DNA of 64,000 nucleotides, from assembly GCA_013911415.1 (NCBI GenBank), contig JACETI010000001.1:310001-374000 (forward strand), given 5' to 3'. The stretch's first letter is position 1. Each line of letters begins with the position of its first letter. This DNA is from Legionella sp. (GTDB lineage: Bacteria > Pseudomonadota > Gammaproteobacteria > Legionellales > Legionellaceae). This document shows, piece by piece, positions 49,174-58,063 of this stretch. The translations under genes and the position numbers were made by a program. The notes beneath the pieces are model-generated. The model was not told where the DNA came from. It worked only from the letters and a program-made list of their open reading frames with translations, and did not search any database.

Positions 49174-50165
49174 CGTAAGCTCTCCCTATGATAAAAACGA
49201 TCAAATGTTGGTGAGTGGTCGAATCCTGGTGCATTTTCCAAAACATAATGATCATGATTAAATTTTGCACCTAAGGCCTCTGCCTCACTTCTTTTTACAA
49301 ATTGGCAATTGTTCCCTTTTTTGAGTAAAACGTTGTGCCAGGGTGTTGCCCATCGATTGTTTGCAGGTAAAAACTGAATGCCTAACTTGTCTGAACCACA
49401 AGGCTGAGGGTGAATAGAAAGCCTTACCGAGGAAGGAAATTCTGCAGCCAAGAGACGACTCCAGGCATTGGATCGCCTTACCACCTCGTAAGTAATCAAC
49501 TTAGTCAGTTTTCGCAATTTGTTTTTTGAAAGATCAGTCCTAAGCGCCCGTTGATCTTCAAAAATAAAACGATGGATCCCATCAAATTGATAACGTTCGG
49601 GGGTCTGAGGCTTTAAGCGTTGCTTTAAGATTTCTAATGCTTCTCCATGCGTCATCATTAATTGCTTACGCATTTCGTTATAAGTTGCATTAGGATAAAT
49701 CTCATCTAAGGCGAAGGTTTTTAAAAAAGTGAGTTTTTCTTGTTTAATGATTGCTTTGATCCCTTGTTGGTATAGGTTCACTTCCTCGTCGTTCACAAGC
49801 ACTAAGTCATTAAACACACGTCCATCTGAGCACAGATAAAGTTTTACCCCTATAGGATAAATTGCTGAAATTTGTTGGCAGATCGCATTTAAACGCACCA
49901 AACTTAGTCGTTCTCCTAAATCAGGCTTAGCCGAAATCGTTTTTTCTCGATTGGCCGATTTAGCTGGAAAGGCGGGTAAAATTAAAGTGATTGCTTCTTG
50001 CTTTTGAATACTGGCTTGAATTTTTTGACGATGAGGTTCTTGACAATACTGACAGCTAATACCTGGGCAGTTTTCTCGATAACGCCAATGTGATTGGCGG
50101 GAATGGGTAAATAAAATTGAAACAATGTTTTCAATTGCGCTCACCTCGATGGATCGCTTCTTCAT
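49170..50165 (-). CDS. pvcA: PvcA/DIT1-family isonitrile (isocyanide) synthase
   Basis: A 331-residue member of the isocyanide synthase family, which builds an isonitrile on the amino group of an amino acid, usually tyrosine or tryptophan, with ribulose-5-phosphate as carbon donor. Family-like stretches are LYLCSDGRVFNDLVLV near residue 125, MTHGEALEI near residue 170, SVRLSIHPQPCGSDKLGI near residue 245 and TPWHNVLL near residue 275. A CPGISCQYCQ cluster lies near residue 37. The ATG at 50165 follows GAGTGGA; a TTG lies four codons upstream. It is the first gene of a three-gene operon and is divergent from a lysR gene. Confidence 0.88.
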   Translation of the reverse strand: MKKRSIEVSAIENIVSILFTHSRQSHWRYRENCPGISCQYCQEPHRQKIQASIQKQEAITLILPAFPAKSANREKTISAKPDLGERLSLVRLNAICQQISAIYPIGVKLYLCSDGRVFNDLVLVNDEEVNLYQQGIKAIIKQEKLTFLKTFALDEIYPNATYNEMRKQLMMTHGEALEILKQRLKPQTPERYQFDGIHRFIFEDQRALRTDLSKNKLRKLTKLITYEVVRRSNAWSRLLAAEFPSSVRLSIHPQPCGSDKLGIQFLPANNRWATPWHNVLLKKGNNCQFVKRSEAEALGAKFNHDHYVLENAPGFDHSPTFDRFYHRESLR

Positions 50166-50210
50166 GATTCCACTCAAGCGGTTGATTTCTAAACAAATCT
50201 AGCAGTCAAA

Positions 50211-50226
50211 ATTATAAATTGATAAT
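50211..50226. promoter_or_regulatory. Candidate LysR-type operator over the pvcA -10 element
   Basis: A dyad ATTAT-N6-ATAAT that fits the LysR T-N11-A pattern lies in the 97-base gap between the divergent pvcA and lysR genes. Its left arm read on the minus strand is TATAAT, a possible pvcA -10, so binding could control pvcA directly. Confidence 0.4.
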
Positions 50227-50262
50227 ATTAAGTTCTGATAAACTTGATTCCTTTTTTTTATC

Positions 50263-51177
50263 ATGCTTGATTTCGAGGCATTACGAATTTTCACAGTCGT
50301 GGTTAAACAAGGTGGTTTTAATGCAGCCGCTAATCTGTTATTTAAATCTCAACCAGCTATCACTGCTACTATCAAAAAGCTCGAAATACAGCTGGGATTT
50401 TCTTTGTTTGATCGCAGTTACTATCGTCCAATACTCACCACAGAAGGTGAAAAATTCTATCAACGGGCAAAAGTGCTTGTTCAGCACTGGGAAAACATGA
50501 ATGATTTCGCACTGCATCTTGAAAAAGGGATTGAGACCGATGTAACCATTGCGATTGACGTTTTCTTCCCTTTCCAAACAATGGCTGGGTTATTTAGTCG
50601 CTGGATTCAACAGTTTTCACAAACAAGATTTCATTTCCCTTTAGAGTCGCTCGGTGGACCTTGTGAGCGCCTCATCAATCGCCAAGCAGATATTATCATT
50701 AGTGAAAATTTAATCAGTGGCCATGCCATTGAGGTCATTGTTTTGCATACGGAACGGATGATTCCCGTTGCAACACCAGCGTTTATTTCTCAATATAGAG
50801 ATGAGCTTGCAGACTTAGATAGCTTACATCGATGTATGCAAGTCATTCTGCGAGACAGCTCAAAAAGTGATTTTACCTTTGGTGTTATGAACAACTGTCG
50901 GCATTGGACGGTGAGTGATGTGATTGCAAAAAAAGAGGTTATCCTCGCCGGACTTGGTTGGGGAAGACTACCTGGCTTTCTTATCCATCAAGAACTGGTT
51001 GAAGGAAAATTAGAAATACTAAAGGGTAATCACTTTGACGAGCGGCTCGTTACCCTTTCCGCGATGCGACTCCAAAAACCCAGTTACGGACCTATCCTCG
51101 CGCATTTATGGGCAGATCTTCTGGCATTCAAAACGCAGACTACTGCACTTGCAAAAGCGCTCCAACGCGTTGATTGA
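50263..51177 (+). CDS. LysR-family transcriptional regulator
   Basis: A 304-residue regulator with an N-terminal winged helix-turn-helix (LDFEALRIFTVVVKQGGFNAAANLL, then QPAITATIKKLE near residue 30) and a C-terminal periplasmic-binding-like effector domain from about residue 90. It is divergent from the isonitrile operon, so it probably controls it, with an intermediate or product as co-inducer; this is inferred from position only. The ribosome site is weak. Confidence 0.88.
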   Translation: MLDFEALRIFTVVVKQGGFNAAANLLFKSQPAITATIKKLEIQLGFSLFDRSYYRPILTTEGEKFYQRAKVLVQHWENMNDFALHLEKGIETDVTIAIDVFFPFQTMAGLFSRWIQQFSQTRFHFPLESLGGPCERLINRQADIIISENLISGHAIEVIVLHTERMIPVATPAFISQYRDELADLDSLHRCMQVILRDSSKSDFTFGVMNNCRHWTVSDVIAKKEVILAGLGWGRLPGFLIHQELVEGKLEILKGNHFDERLVTLSAMRLQKPSYGPILAHLWADLLAFKTQTTALAKALQRVD

Positions 51178-51242
51178 TTGAACGCTAGAAGCGCTACGAC
51201 GGCTCTTCAAGCCGCCTCAGTTTCAGTCAATTAACTGTGACA

Positions 51243-53828
51243 TTACAACTTCATGGTACGTGATTCTTGCAGTATATCCGTTACTTCCTTATATCGAGTC
51301 GTCGCCAATTGCATAGCCTCTTTTTCAGTATATACCTCGGGGTTAGCAAAGTTAGAGGCTATTTTGCTTATTAGTGAAATACTTAATTTATTTAATAATG
51401 GTTTATACCGCCCTCGCTCATTGTCTGCGTTTTTTGAGAAAAAATTGATGCGCGCTAAATTAACAACAGCAGTTTTTATTTCAGTTGTATTCTCAATAAG
51501 TTCTACTGCTTCTTTAAAAGAAGGGAGCACGTAGTTATCACAACGAGCAGCGACCATTTTTAATTCTGCCTCTGAAGTAATGTAACGAGTAAATCGCCTT
51601 GCATCCTTGAAAAGAGGCTTTAATAAAGCCTCGGTAAATTCTGGAAAAGCGACGATCAAGCAAAGAAAATTACGCTTCGTGCCAACTAAATTATCGAAGA
51701 CCTCATCATTTTTTAAGAACTGGGCAAGAATGTAATCGCGATGTGATGGAAACATCTTTGCTGCAGCTAACCAATCATCTGCGCACGAAAAGAATTGCAG
51801 CAAAGTGTCGTTAGCATTGGTAAAAACCTTTTCGGCAAAAGCCACTTTATGCTGCGGAAAAGTTTTTGCTATCACTGCGAGGTTATGTTGACAGCGAATT
51901 AAGCGAGAGAAAGCTTTTTCGTCCTTGAGGACTCGTTCCACGAGTGCATCTGCATGGCTCGGCAGTGCCTCTGCAAGCAACTGAAGATCATATACGTTGA
52001 TTACAAATTTATCGAAAGTTGCATCATTCTCCCTTAAAAACTTCTCTGCGATAACCGAGACATATTGCGTAGGACAAAACCTAATAAACGTTGCCAGATC
52101 CTTAGTACTTAAGAAAATAAACCCCCAAAATTCATCACCTCTCGAGTGGTTTTGTTTCAGCAAGCGCTCAATAATAATCGTTGCGTGATCAGGAAATGCT
52201 TCCAAACAGGCGATCAAATTCCATTTATCAGTACTGAATATACGCTTAAATTTTTCTTCATCTTTTAATACATATTCCATTAATTGATTCCTAAAGGCGG
52301 GAGCATGAGCTGATAAATGCCGAAGTTCACGGGTGGATGTGACAACTGCGTCAAACCACAGTTCACGGGGGGATAGGACAACTTCGTCAAACCACTTGAT
52401 ATCGTTTAAAATACATTCGATAAGTGGCTCCGCCAATGAAGGCAGAAGTTCCAACAGATCTCCAATATAAAAACATTCCTTTGTGAGTCGATAAAGTAAC
52501 GCTTTATCCGCGCTAATCTTTTCAGCAAAGACCGCTTTAATCGGTTCGCTGGGGCTTTCACCTAGTGCTTTTAGAAGCTGTTTAAGACCTGTATAAGAAG
52601 TTATATACCGCTTTAATAATTTATCATTGCAGAGCATATGATTTAGTAATACCTGAGCAACGTCAGGAAAGCGCTTTATTAAATCACAAAAAACACCTCT
52701 GTCAGGAATAAGCCTCTGAAATTCGTTATGATTTTTCATAACATGATCAAGCAATAACTCTCTCCGCGATTGGAATCTCTCAACGATTGAAAGCCATATC
52801 CAACCGTTGGGAATCAAATGCACGTATGCCTTTTCATCAGCCAACACTTTTTCAATAAATTTACCCGCGTAAAAAGGAAAATAATAAGGCAATTTTAAAA
52901 GCGTATAATGGTCTGCAATCAGACGTTGAAACTCGTCTGGATCGCCAAGTACGAAGTGAATCAATTTAGTGGTGTAGGTAGGCATCACCCTGGCAATCAT
53001 GCCAAGATCCCCCAGATCATACACATACCGTTGGAAGGCCTCTTTATCCGCGAAAAGCTGATCAGCAAATTTAGCGAGGTATTGAGGTAAGGCATTAACC
53101 GTATTTTTAAATTGTGTAGCGCTATTAATAAAAAAAGCAGCGAATATATTGCTTTCAGGTTCTATGCGAGTAAATAACCAATGCACTATACTCTCAACGT
53201 TCGTGGGAGATGCTTCAATGCAAGCAAGCAAGGTTTTATTGTTATATATGAATGCCTTGCAAAGATCCTCATGATTTAACAAATATTGTATAACCCGATC
53301 CTTATATGCCGGCAGGAATATCAATACCTTTTCTAACTCAAAGCTGTCGGATATAAGGCGCTTAAATAAGCTAACGTCTTTTAGTGCATATGGCATCATC
53401 ACATTAAAAAAAGCGGGATATAATGCTTTCATTTCAAAAAAAAGAAGCTGCCTTTTTAAGTGATTTAACACCTCGGTATTATTTAAAATAGCCTGGATAA
53501 GCGTTGGAATGTAATTTGGATACCCATGTTCACTTTGCGCTATTTTCAGGCTCGCCAAAATCAGACTTTTAAATGCTGTAGGTGCGCTCACCATTTCTTC
53601 TAAAATGATATCGGCATAGGTGGGACAACTTTCTAAAAAAAGCAATAAATCGTAGGGAGTGGCTAGTAAACAATCACATATTTCCGCTGTGTGTATGGCA
53701 TGGCCGATCAAACATTTGGCTTGAGCTGGGTTCTCACTCACGATCTTTGCTAATGTGGCAGTATCTTTGATCGTATTTAAAAATATTTTAGGATTCTCAA
53801 AAAGTCCTTTAATCAAATTATTATCCAT
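51243..53828 (-). CDS. Large helical-repeat protein (861 residues), paralogue of the next gene
   Basis: Made almost wholly of about 22 degenerate helical-hairpin repeats of 35-36 residues. The repeat pattern is FP-x-A-x2-LIE-x-VL-x-D-x3-F-x-RLI, clear for example at PFYAGKFIEKVLADEKAY and PSHADALVERVLKDEKAF. A conserved C-terminal domain of about 75 residues (TAVVNLARINFFSK, then SKIASNFANPEVYTEKEAMQLA) is shared with the upstream paralogue. No signal peptide or CaaX box (it ends SRTMKL). A strong AGGGGGG site precedes the ATG. The family is not known to me; size, repeats and AT-rich setting suggest a host-directed scaffold. Confidence 0.7.
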   Translation of the reverse strand: MDNNLIKGLFENPKIFLNTIKDTATLAKIVSENPAQAKCLIGHAIHTAEICDCLLATPYDLLLFLESCPTYADIILEEMVSAPTAFKSLILASLKIAQSEHGYPNYIPTLIQAILNNTEVLNHLKRQLLFFEMKALYPAFFNVMMPYALKDVSLFKRLISDSFELEKVLIFLPAYKDRVIQYLLNHEDLCKAFIYNNKTLLACIEASPTNVESIVHWLFTRIEPESNIFAAFFINSATQFKNTVNALPQYLAKFADQLFADKEAFQRYVYDLGDLGMIARVMPTYTTKLIHFVLGDPDEFQRLIADHYTLLKLPYYFPFYAGKFIEKVLADEKAYVHLIPNGWIWLSIVERFQSRRELLLDHVMKNHNEFQRLIPDRGVFCDLIKRFPDVAQVLLNHMLCNDKLLKRYITSYTGLKQLLKALGESPSEPIKAVFAEKISADKALLYRLTKECFYIGDLLELLPSLAEPLIECILNDIKWFDEVVLSPRELWFDAVVTSTRELRHLSAHAPAFRNQLMEYVLKDEEKFKRIFSTDKWNLIACLEAFPDHATIIIERLLKQNHSRGDEFWGFIFLSTKDLATFIRFCPTQYVSVIAEKFLRENDATFDKFVINVYDLQLLAEALPSHADALVERVLKDEKAFSRLIRCQHNLAVIAKTFPQHKVAFAEKVFTNANDTLLQFFSCADDWLAAAKMFPSHRDYILAQFLKNDEVFDNLVGTKRNFLCLIVAFPEFTEALLKPLFKDARRFTRYITSEAELKMVAARCDNYVLPSFKEAVELIENTTEIKTAVVNLARINFFSKNADNERGRYKPLLNKLSISLISKIASNFANPEVYTEKEAMQLATTRYKEVTDILQESRTMKL

Positions 53829-53976
53829 GCGCCCCCCTAGAAAAAGATTTTATCCGCGCTGTTCTTACTGTTTTAATTGATGGGAAACAGCACGGCTGAA
53901 AACAACAGGCCAATGTTTTTTACAGGGTGTTTATACGCTAGTTCAATTGAAATTGCGAGAATTCCTCTCGAGCGAA

Positions 53977-56664
53977 TTACATTATGTTGCAGATTGGATT
54001 ACCAATTTCACTGCTTTCGATGCTATTTATTTCATTAGGGCGATTCTTTTTAAGAAGCGTATTTATTGCTTTATATTGGTCCTGGGCAATTTGCAAGGCT
54101 GCTTTTTCAGAATAGATCAAGGGGTCAGCGAAGTGAACCGCAATTTTACAAAGCATTGGGTAACTGAGTTTTTGTTGAATAGGATCGAACTCCCCAGTTT
54201 TATTTGTGGAACTCTTCGAAAAAAAGCAAATTCGCGTCAAATTTATGACAGCTGTTTGGATCTCTTTTTTATTTCGCATTGCATCGAGTATTTCTTCTCG
54301 AGTACAAAATTTCAGCATATCAATTTTCGGAAAAAGTTTTGTCAGTGTTTCCATCTGAACATTTGAAGAAATGTAATACTTAAGGGTTTCTTCATCGTTT
54401 AAAAGGGGTTGAATCACTCTATCCGCATAGTCTGGAAAGTCACGAACGAGGTATTTAAATACATCGACATTCTTTATTATTCGCTTAAATCGATGCGGAT
54501 TTCTCAAAACATAGGCAAGGATCTTTTTCTCCTCTGATGCGCAAGCCTGCGCAAAAGCCAGCCAATCTTCGGCGAAATAAAATACACTTCTAAATACATC
54601 ATCATTATCTAATATAAAGTCAGCCAAACATTTTTTATCCAGTGGGGACAATTCTTTGATAATTGCAATAATATTTCGGTCCGTTACTAAGCGTTTAAAT
54701 TCATTTTTATCGTCTAAAATGTAGGCCATGATGAATGGCTTCATTGCCGGGCATTCTTTCATCAAGGGAAGCAAGGAAACAAATGGGCAACATAAAATTC
54801 GAGTCAGTAATTTTTTGTCCTTTAAAACTTTGTTGACCAAGACATCCACAAAATGAGGTTGAGTCGGTGCAAATTTTTTTGTTACTTCAATAACTGTATA
54901 CAAATCGTCATAGGAAGTGATTAAAAAATTGAAAACTTCATTTTCTTTTTGGAGATGAATAACCAAACTTGCTGTGTTAGAAGGAAAATTTTGAGCTAAC
55001 TTGCAGAAATCAGAGGCGTTCGGTATCAGCCTCTTAAATTCATCAAAGTTTTCTAAAACGCAACCAAGAAGTCTCACTTCATGGGAGGGAAATTTATTAA
55101 CTGCACACAGCCATTGATCTCCCGATTGAATCAAACGTTTAAATTCTCTTAAGTCGGATAAAATTAATTCAACAAATGCATTCGCATGTTCAGGAAAAAA
55201 GTTGGGCACTTGTTGAAAACTATTAGGATTAACCAAGCGTAAAAATTCATCCTTATCATTAATGACGCGTTCTACTAGTGGTTGAGCATAGACGGGAAAC
55301 GCTTGGTTTAGCTCGCTTAATTCCTGTAATGAGCTAATCAAACGTTTGCAGCGTGCTGGGTTTTCTAAAAAGTATGTTTTAAGTTGCGGTAGATCCTCCG
55401 GAAACCTTTTTGCGGTCGTTATAAATGCATTAAGATGAGCAATTAGAAAAGGAGGAGCGGGGTCCTTACCATGATCTAGTAAGGACACTTGTGCAAGAAT
55501 CGCGTTTTTCTCCGCTGGAAAGGTTTGTAGACAGCACATTAATGAAGAATGGTGATAGATCAACGTATTAAAGATAGATTCGTAATTTAAAATATGCTCA
55601 ATGAGTCGCTTGGCACAGGGTGGTGCAGCAATTGCCAATTTCTCCACAAAAAATATTGAAGGCACTAACCCCACAAAGGGAATATCTTTCATTACCAGAA
55701 CATCTACCAGTTGCGGAACCATCATTGGGTAAGCAGCAATAAGCTCTTCCAATTTTCCACGTTTAACGATTTGAATAAATAAGTTTTGGTTATTTAGAAC
55801 CCTTTCGATAACGACATTGACCTTCTGTGGACAAACTTTGGCTATCTTTAACAGCACCCAGGGACAAATTATCAACTGTTCAAACCCTTCAGGATGTATC
55901 AAAATTTTTTCAATCAATTGTTCGGCATACTGTGGAAAATAATCCAGACCAATGCATACATCATCAGAAACTTTAAACAAACGATCGAAGTGGTCTCCTG
56001 TATTTAAAACATATTCAATAATTGACGATGTAAAGTGTGGAAATTTTGTCGTTATATTGTATAAGTCTGCAAGATCCTTGATGACACTCTTAAACTGAAC
56101 CCCATTTGCCATGATTCTTTTAATCGCTGTTGCAGCAGGCATACCTGACCAACGATGGAAAGAAACAAAGGTTTCAGCCGTTAGAATTAAACGATTAAAT
56201 TCTCTCTCATTATCGGCAACATAATCAGATAATCTCTTAGAATAAGAGGGGTAATTAGTAGCAGCTTTGCGTAAAGTCCGATAAGTATTGAAAATATTTC
56301 TAAACAACTTCCCATCATTTAAGACATATTCCAAAAATCCATTGGTATACACCGGTAAAAAATCCGCACCCCATACTAAGGCATCATAATTATCTATTAA
56401 GCGTCTGAATTGGTACTGATTACTTAGGATATGTTCCACAACGACATTAGCATAAGCAGGTGCAGAGATAGCGAAATCGTAGACATCTTCAATGGATTGG
56501 AATAAACGGCTAAATTCATGGTTGTTATTCAATACATGGGTTAAAAGGATCTTTGCTTCAGATGGAAATTCTTTAGCCGTGTCTGCTAGAGCAGACCAAT
56601 TTTTTATAGCGTGCTTAAACGCCTTAGGATTATTTAAAAGAGAGTTAATCGATCTCAGATCCAT
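53977..56664 (-). CDS. Large helical-repeat protein (895 residues) with C-terminal CaaX box
   Basis: Paralogue of the downstream gene, with the same 35-36 residue hairpin repeats (for example FPQYAEQLIEKILIHPEGFEQLI) and the same C-terminal domain (TAVINLTRICFFSK, then CKIAVHFADPLIYSEKAALQIA). It alone has an extra tail of about 20 residues ending in CNIM, a CaaX box whose final Met is typical of farnesylated host proteins such as lamin B and N-Ras. This suggests anchoring to host membranes. The ATG at 56664 is preferred to a TTG at 56676. The gene borders the right edge of the rearranged nuo region. Confidence 0.7.
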   Translation of the reverse strand: MDLRSINSLLNNPKAFKHAIKNWSALADTAKEFPSEAKILLTHVLNNNHEFSRLFQSIEDVYDFAISAPAYANVVVEHILSNQYQFRRLIDNYDALVWGADFLPVYTNGFLEYVLNDGKLFRNIFNTYRTLRKAATNYPSYSKRLSDYVADNEREFNRLILTAETFVSFHRWSGMPAATAIKRIMANGVQFKSVIKDLADLYNITTKFPHFTSSIIEYVLNTGDHFDRLFKVSDDVCIGLDYFPQYAEQLIEKILIHPEGFEQLIICPWVLLKIAKVCPQKVNVVIERVLNNQNLFIQIVKRGKLEELIAAYPMMVPQLVDVLVMKDIPFVGLVPSIFFVEKLAIAAPPCAKRLIEHILNYESIFNTLIYHHSSLMCCLQTFPAEKNAILAQVSLLDHGKDPAPPFLIAHLNAFITTAKRFPEDLPQLKTYFLENPARCKRLISSLQELSELNQAFPVYAQPLVERVINDKDEFLRLVNPNSFQQVPNFFPEHANAFVELILSDLREFKRLIQSGDQWLCAVNKFPSHEVRLLGCVLENFDEFKRLIPNASDFCKLAQNFPSNTASLVIHLQKENEVFNFLITSYDDLYTVIEVTKKFAPTQPHFVDVLVNKVLKDKKLLTRILCCPFVSLLPLMKECPAMKPFIMAYILDDKNEFKRLVTDRNIIAIIKELSPLDKKCLADFILDNDDVFRSVFYFAEDWLAFAQACASEEKKILAYVLRNPHRFKRIIKNVDVFKYLVRDFPDYADRVIQPLLNDEETLKYYISSNVQMETLTKLFPKIDMLKFCTREEILDAMRNKKEIQTAVINLTRICFFSKSSTNKTGEFDPIQQKLSYPMLCKIAVHFADPLIYSEKAALQIAQDQYKAINTLLKKNRPNEINSIESSEIGNPICNIM

Positions 56665-56694
56665 TGAGATAACCAATATTTATCTGTTGTTTAT

Positions 56695-56718
56695 CCCGCC
56701 TTCAAATCGGTAGGCGGG
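56695..56718 (-). terminator. GC-rich hairpin after nuoF, at the right edge of the rearrangement
   Basis: CCCGCCT at 56695-56701 pairs perfectly with AGGCGGG at 56712-56718 around a 10-base loop, 20 bases after the nuoF stop. No T-run follows, so it is a weak terminator at best. It may mark where the former nuoF-nuoG junction was cut. Confidence 0.4.
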
Positions 56719-56738
56719 GTTCAGGACGAGTATTAGAG

Positions 56739-58013
56739 TCAGCCAACCATCGAACGTTTGTGTTTAACAAAGTATTCGAATTCATGATAAAAATGATGAA
56801 GAAAACTCTGAACAGGCCAAGCGGCTGCTTCTCCCAATGCACAAATGGTGCGCCCTTCAATTTTGTTTGCAACATTAACTAACTTATCAAGATCACCTAA
56901 TTCAGCATGACCTTCTTTAATTCGGTGCAACAAATGCACGAGCCAACCTGTACCTTCACGACAGGGTGTGCATTGCCCGCAAGATTCTTCAGAATAAAAT
57001 TCAGAAATACGATAAAGGGTATCAACCATACAGGTAGTTTCATCCATAATAATCACTGCTCCAGAGCCTAAACCGGAACCTGCTTTCTGTATGCTGTCAT
57101 AGTCCATGTCTAACTTAAGCATTGTTTCCCCGGGCAATACTTTCATAGAAGTTCCGCCGGGAATGACCGCTTTTAGTTTATTTCCATTACGAACACCACC
57201 GGCTAATTCAAGCAAATCTTTAAAGGGAAGGCCGAGAGGGATTTCGAAGTTATCGGGCTTATTCACGTGGCCACTCACGCTAAAGCATTTTGTTCCCCCA
57301 TTATTAGGCTTTCCTAAATTCAAAAACCAATCTGCCCCTTTTTCCATAATGACCGGAACCGAAGCAAAGGTTTCTGTATTATTGATTGTGGTTGGTTGGC
57401 CGTATAACCCATAATTGGCTGGAAAAGGGGGCTTAAAGCGAGGCATTCCTTTCTTGCCTTCCAGCGAATTTAACAGGGCAGTTTCTTCACCACAAATATA
57501 GGCGCCTGCACCTAAATGGTTATATAAGTCAAAATCAAAACCGCTGCCTAAAATATTTTTGCCTAACAGGCCTTGTGCATACGCTTCTTTGAGTGCTGCT
57601 TCCATTCGTTCAAAAGGCAACCAAAATTCACCACGGATATAGTTATACCCAACCGTCGCACCCATCGTATACCCGGCGATTGCCATACCCTCAATTAATT
57701 GATGAGGATTGCGGGTTAAAATTTCTCGGTCTTTGCAAGTCCCGGGTTCCCCTTCATCAGAATTACAAACCACATACTTTTGTACAGGCGTATTTCGATT
57801 TAAGAAACTCCATTTCAAACCCGTGGGAAATCCCGCACCACCTCGCCCCCTTAAAGCCGATATTTTTAAAGCTTCGATAATTTCTTGGGGAGGCGTGTTT
57901 TCTTTCAGGATCTTTTGCCAAGATTGATACCCACCGACACTTAAATAAGATTCTAAGGTCCAGGGGTTTTCTAAATGAAAGGTTCGGTAACAAACTTGGT
58001 TTAATGCCACCAT
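56739..58013 (-). CDS. nuoF: NADH-quinone oxidoreductase subunit F
   Basis: NADH-binding subunit of complex I, holding FMN and a 4Fe-4S cluster. The 424-residue protein has the FMN/NADH glycine-rich segment [16 protein letters not shown] near residue 55, the second glycine-rich region [19 protein letters not shown] near residue 165, and the cluster motif [15 protein letters not shown] near residue 340. It is the last gene of the nuoA-F unit; nuoG, its usual next neighbour, is 40 kb away on the other strand. The start follows an AGGA site. Confidence 0.97.
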   Translation of the reverse strand: MVALNQVCYRTFHLENPWTLESYLSVGGYQSWQKILKENTPPQEIIEALKISALRGRGGAGFPTGLKWSFLNRNTPVQKYVVCNSDEGEPGTCKDREILTRNPHQLIEGMAIAGYTMGATVGYNYIRGEFWLPFERMEAALKEAYAQGLLGKNILGSGFDFDLYNHLGAGAYICGEETALLNSLEGKKGMPRFKPPFPANYGLYGQPTTINNTETFASVPVIMEKGADWFLNLGKPNNGGTKCFSVSGHVNKPDNFEIPLGLPFKDLLELAGGVRNGNKLKAVIPGGTSMKVLPGETMLKLDMDYDSIQKAGSGLGSGAVIIMDETTCMVDTLYRISEFYSEESCGQCTPCREGTGWLVHLLHRIKEGHAELGDLDKLVNVANKIEGRTICALGEAAAWPVQSFLHHFYHEFEYFVKHKRSMVG

Positions 58014-58063
58014 AACAAATTCCTAGCTCACTATTTCGGGTTGAATGCGGCGATCAAACAGTC

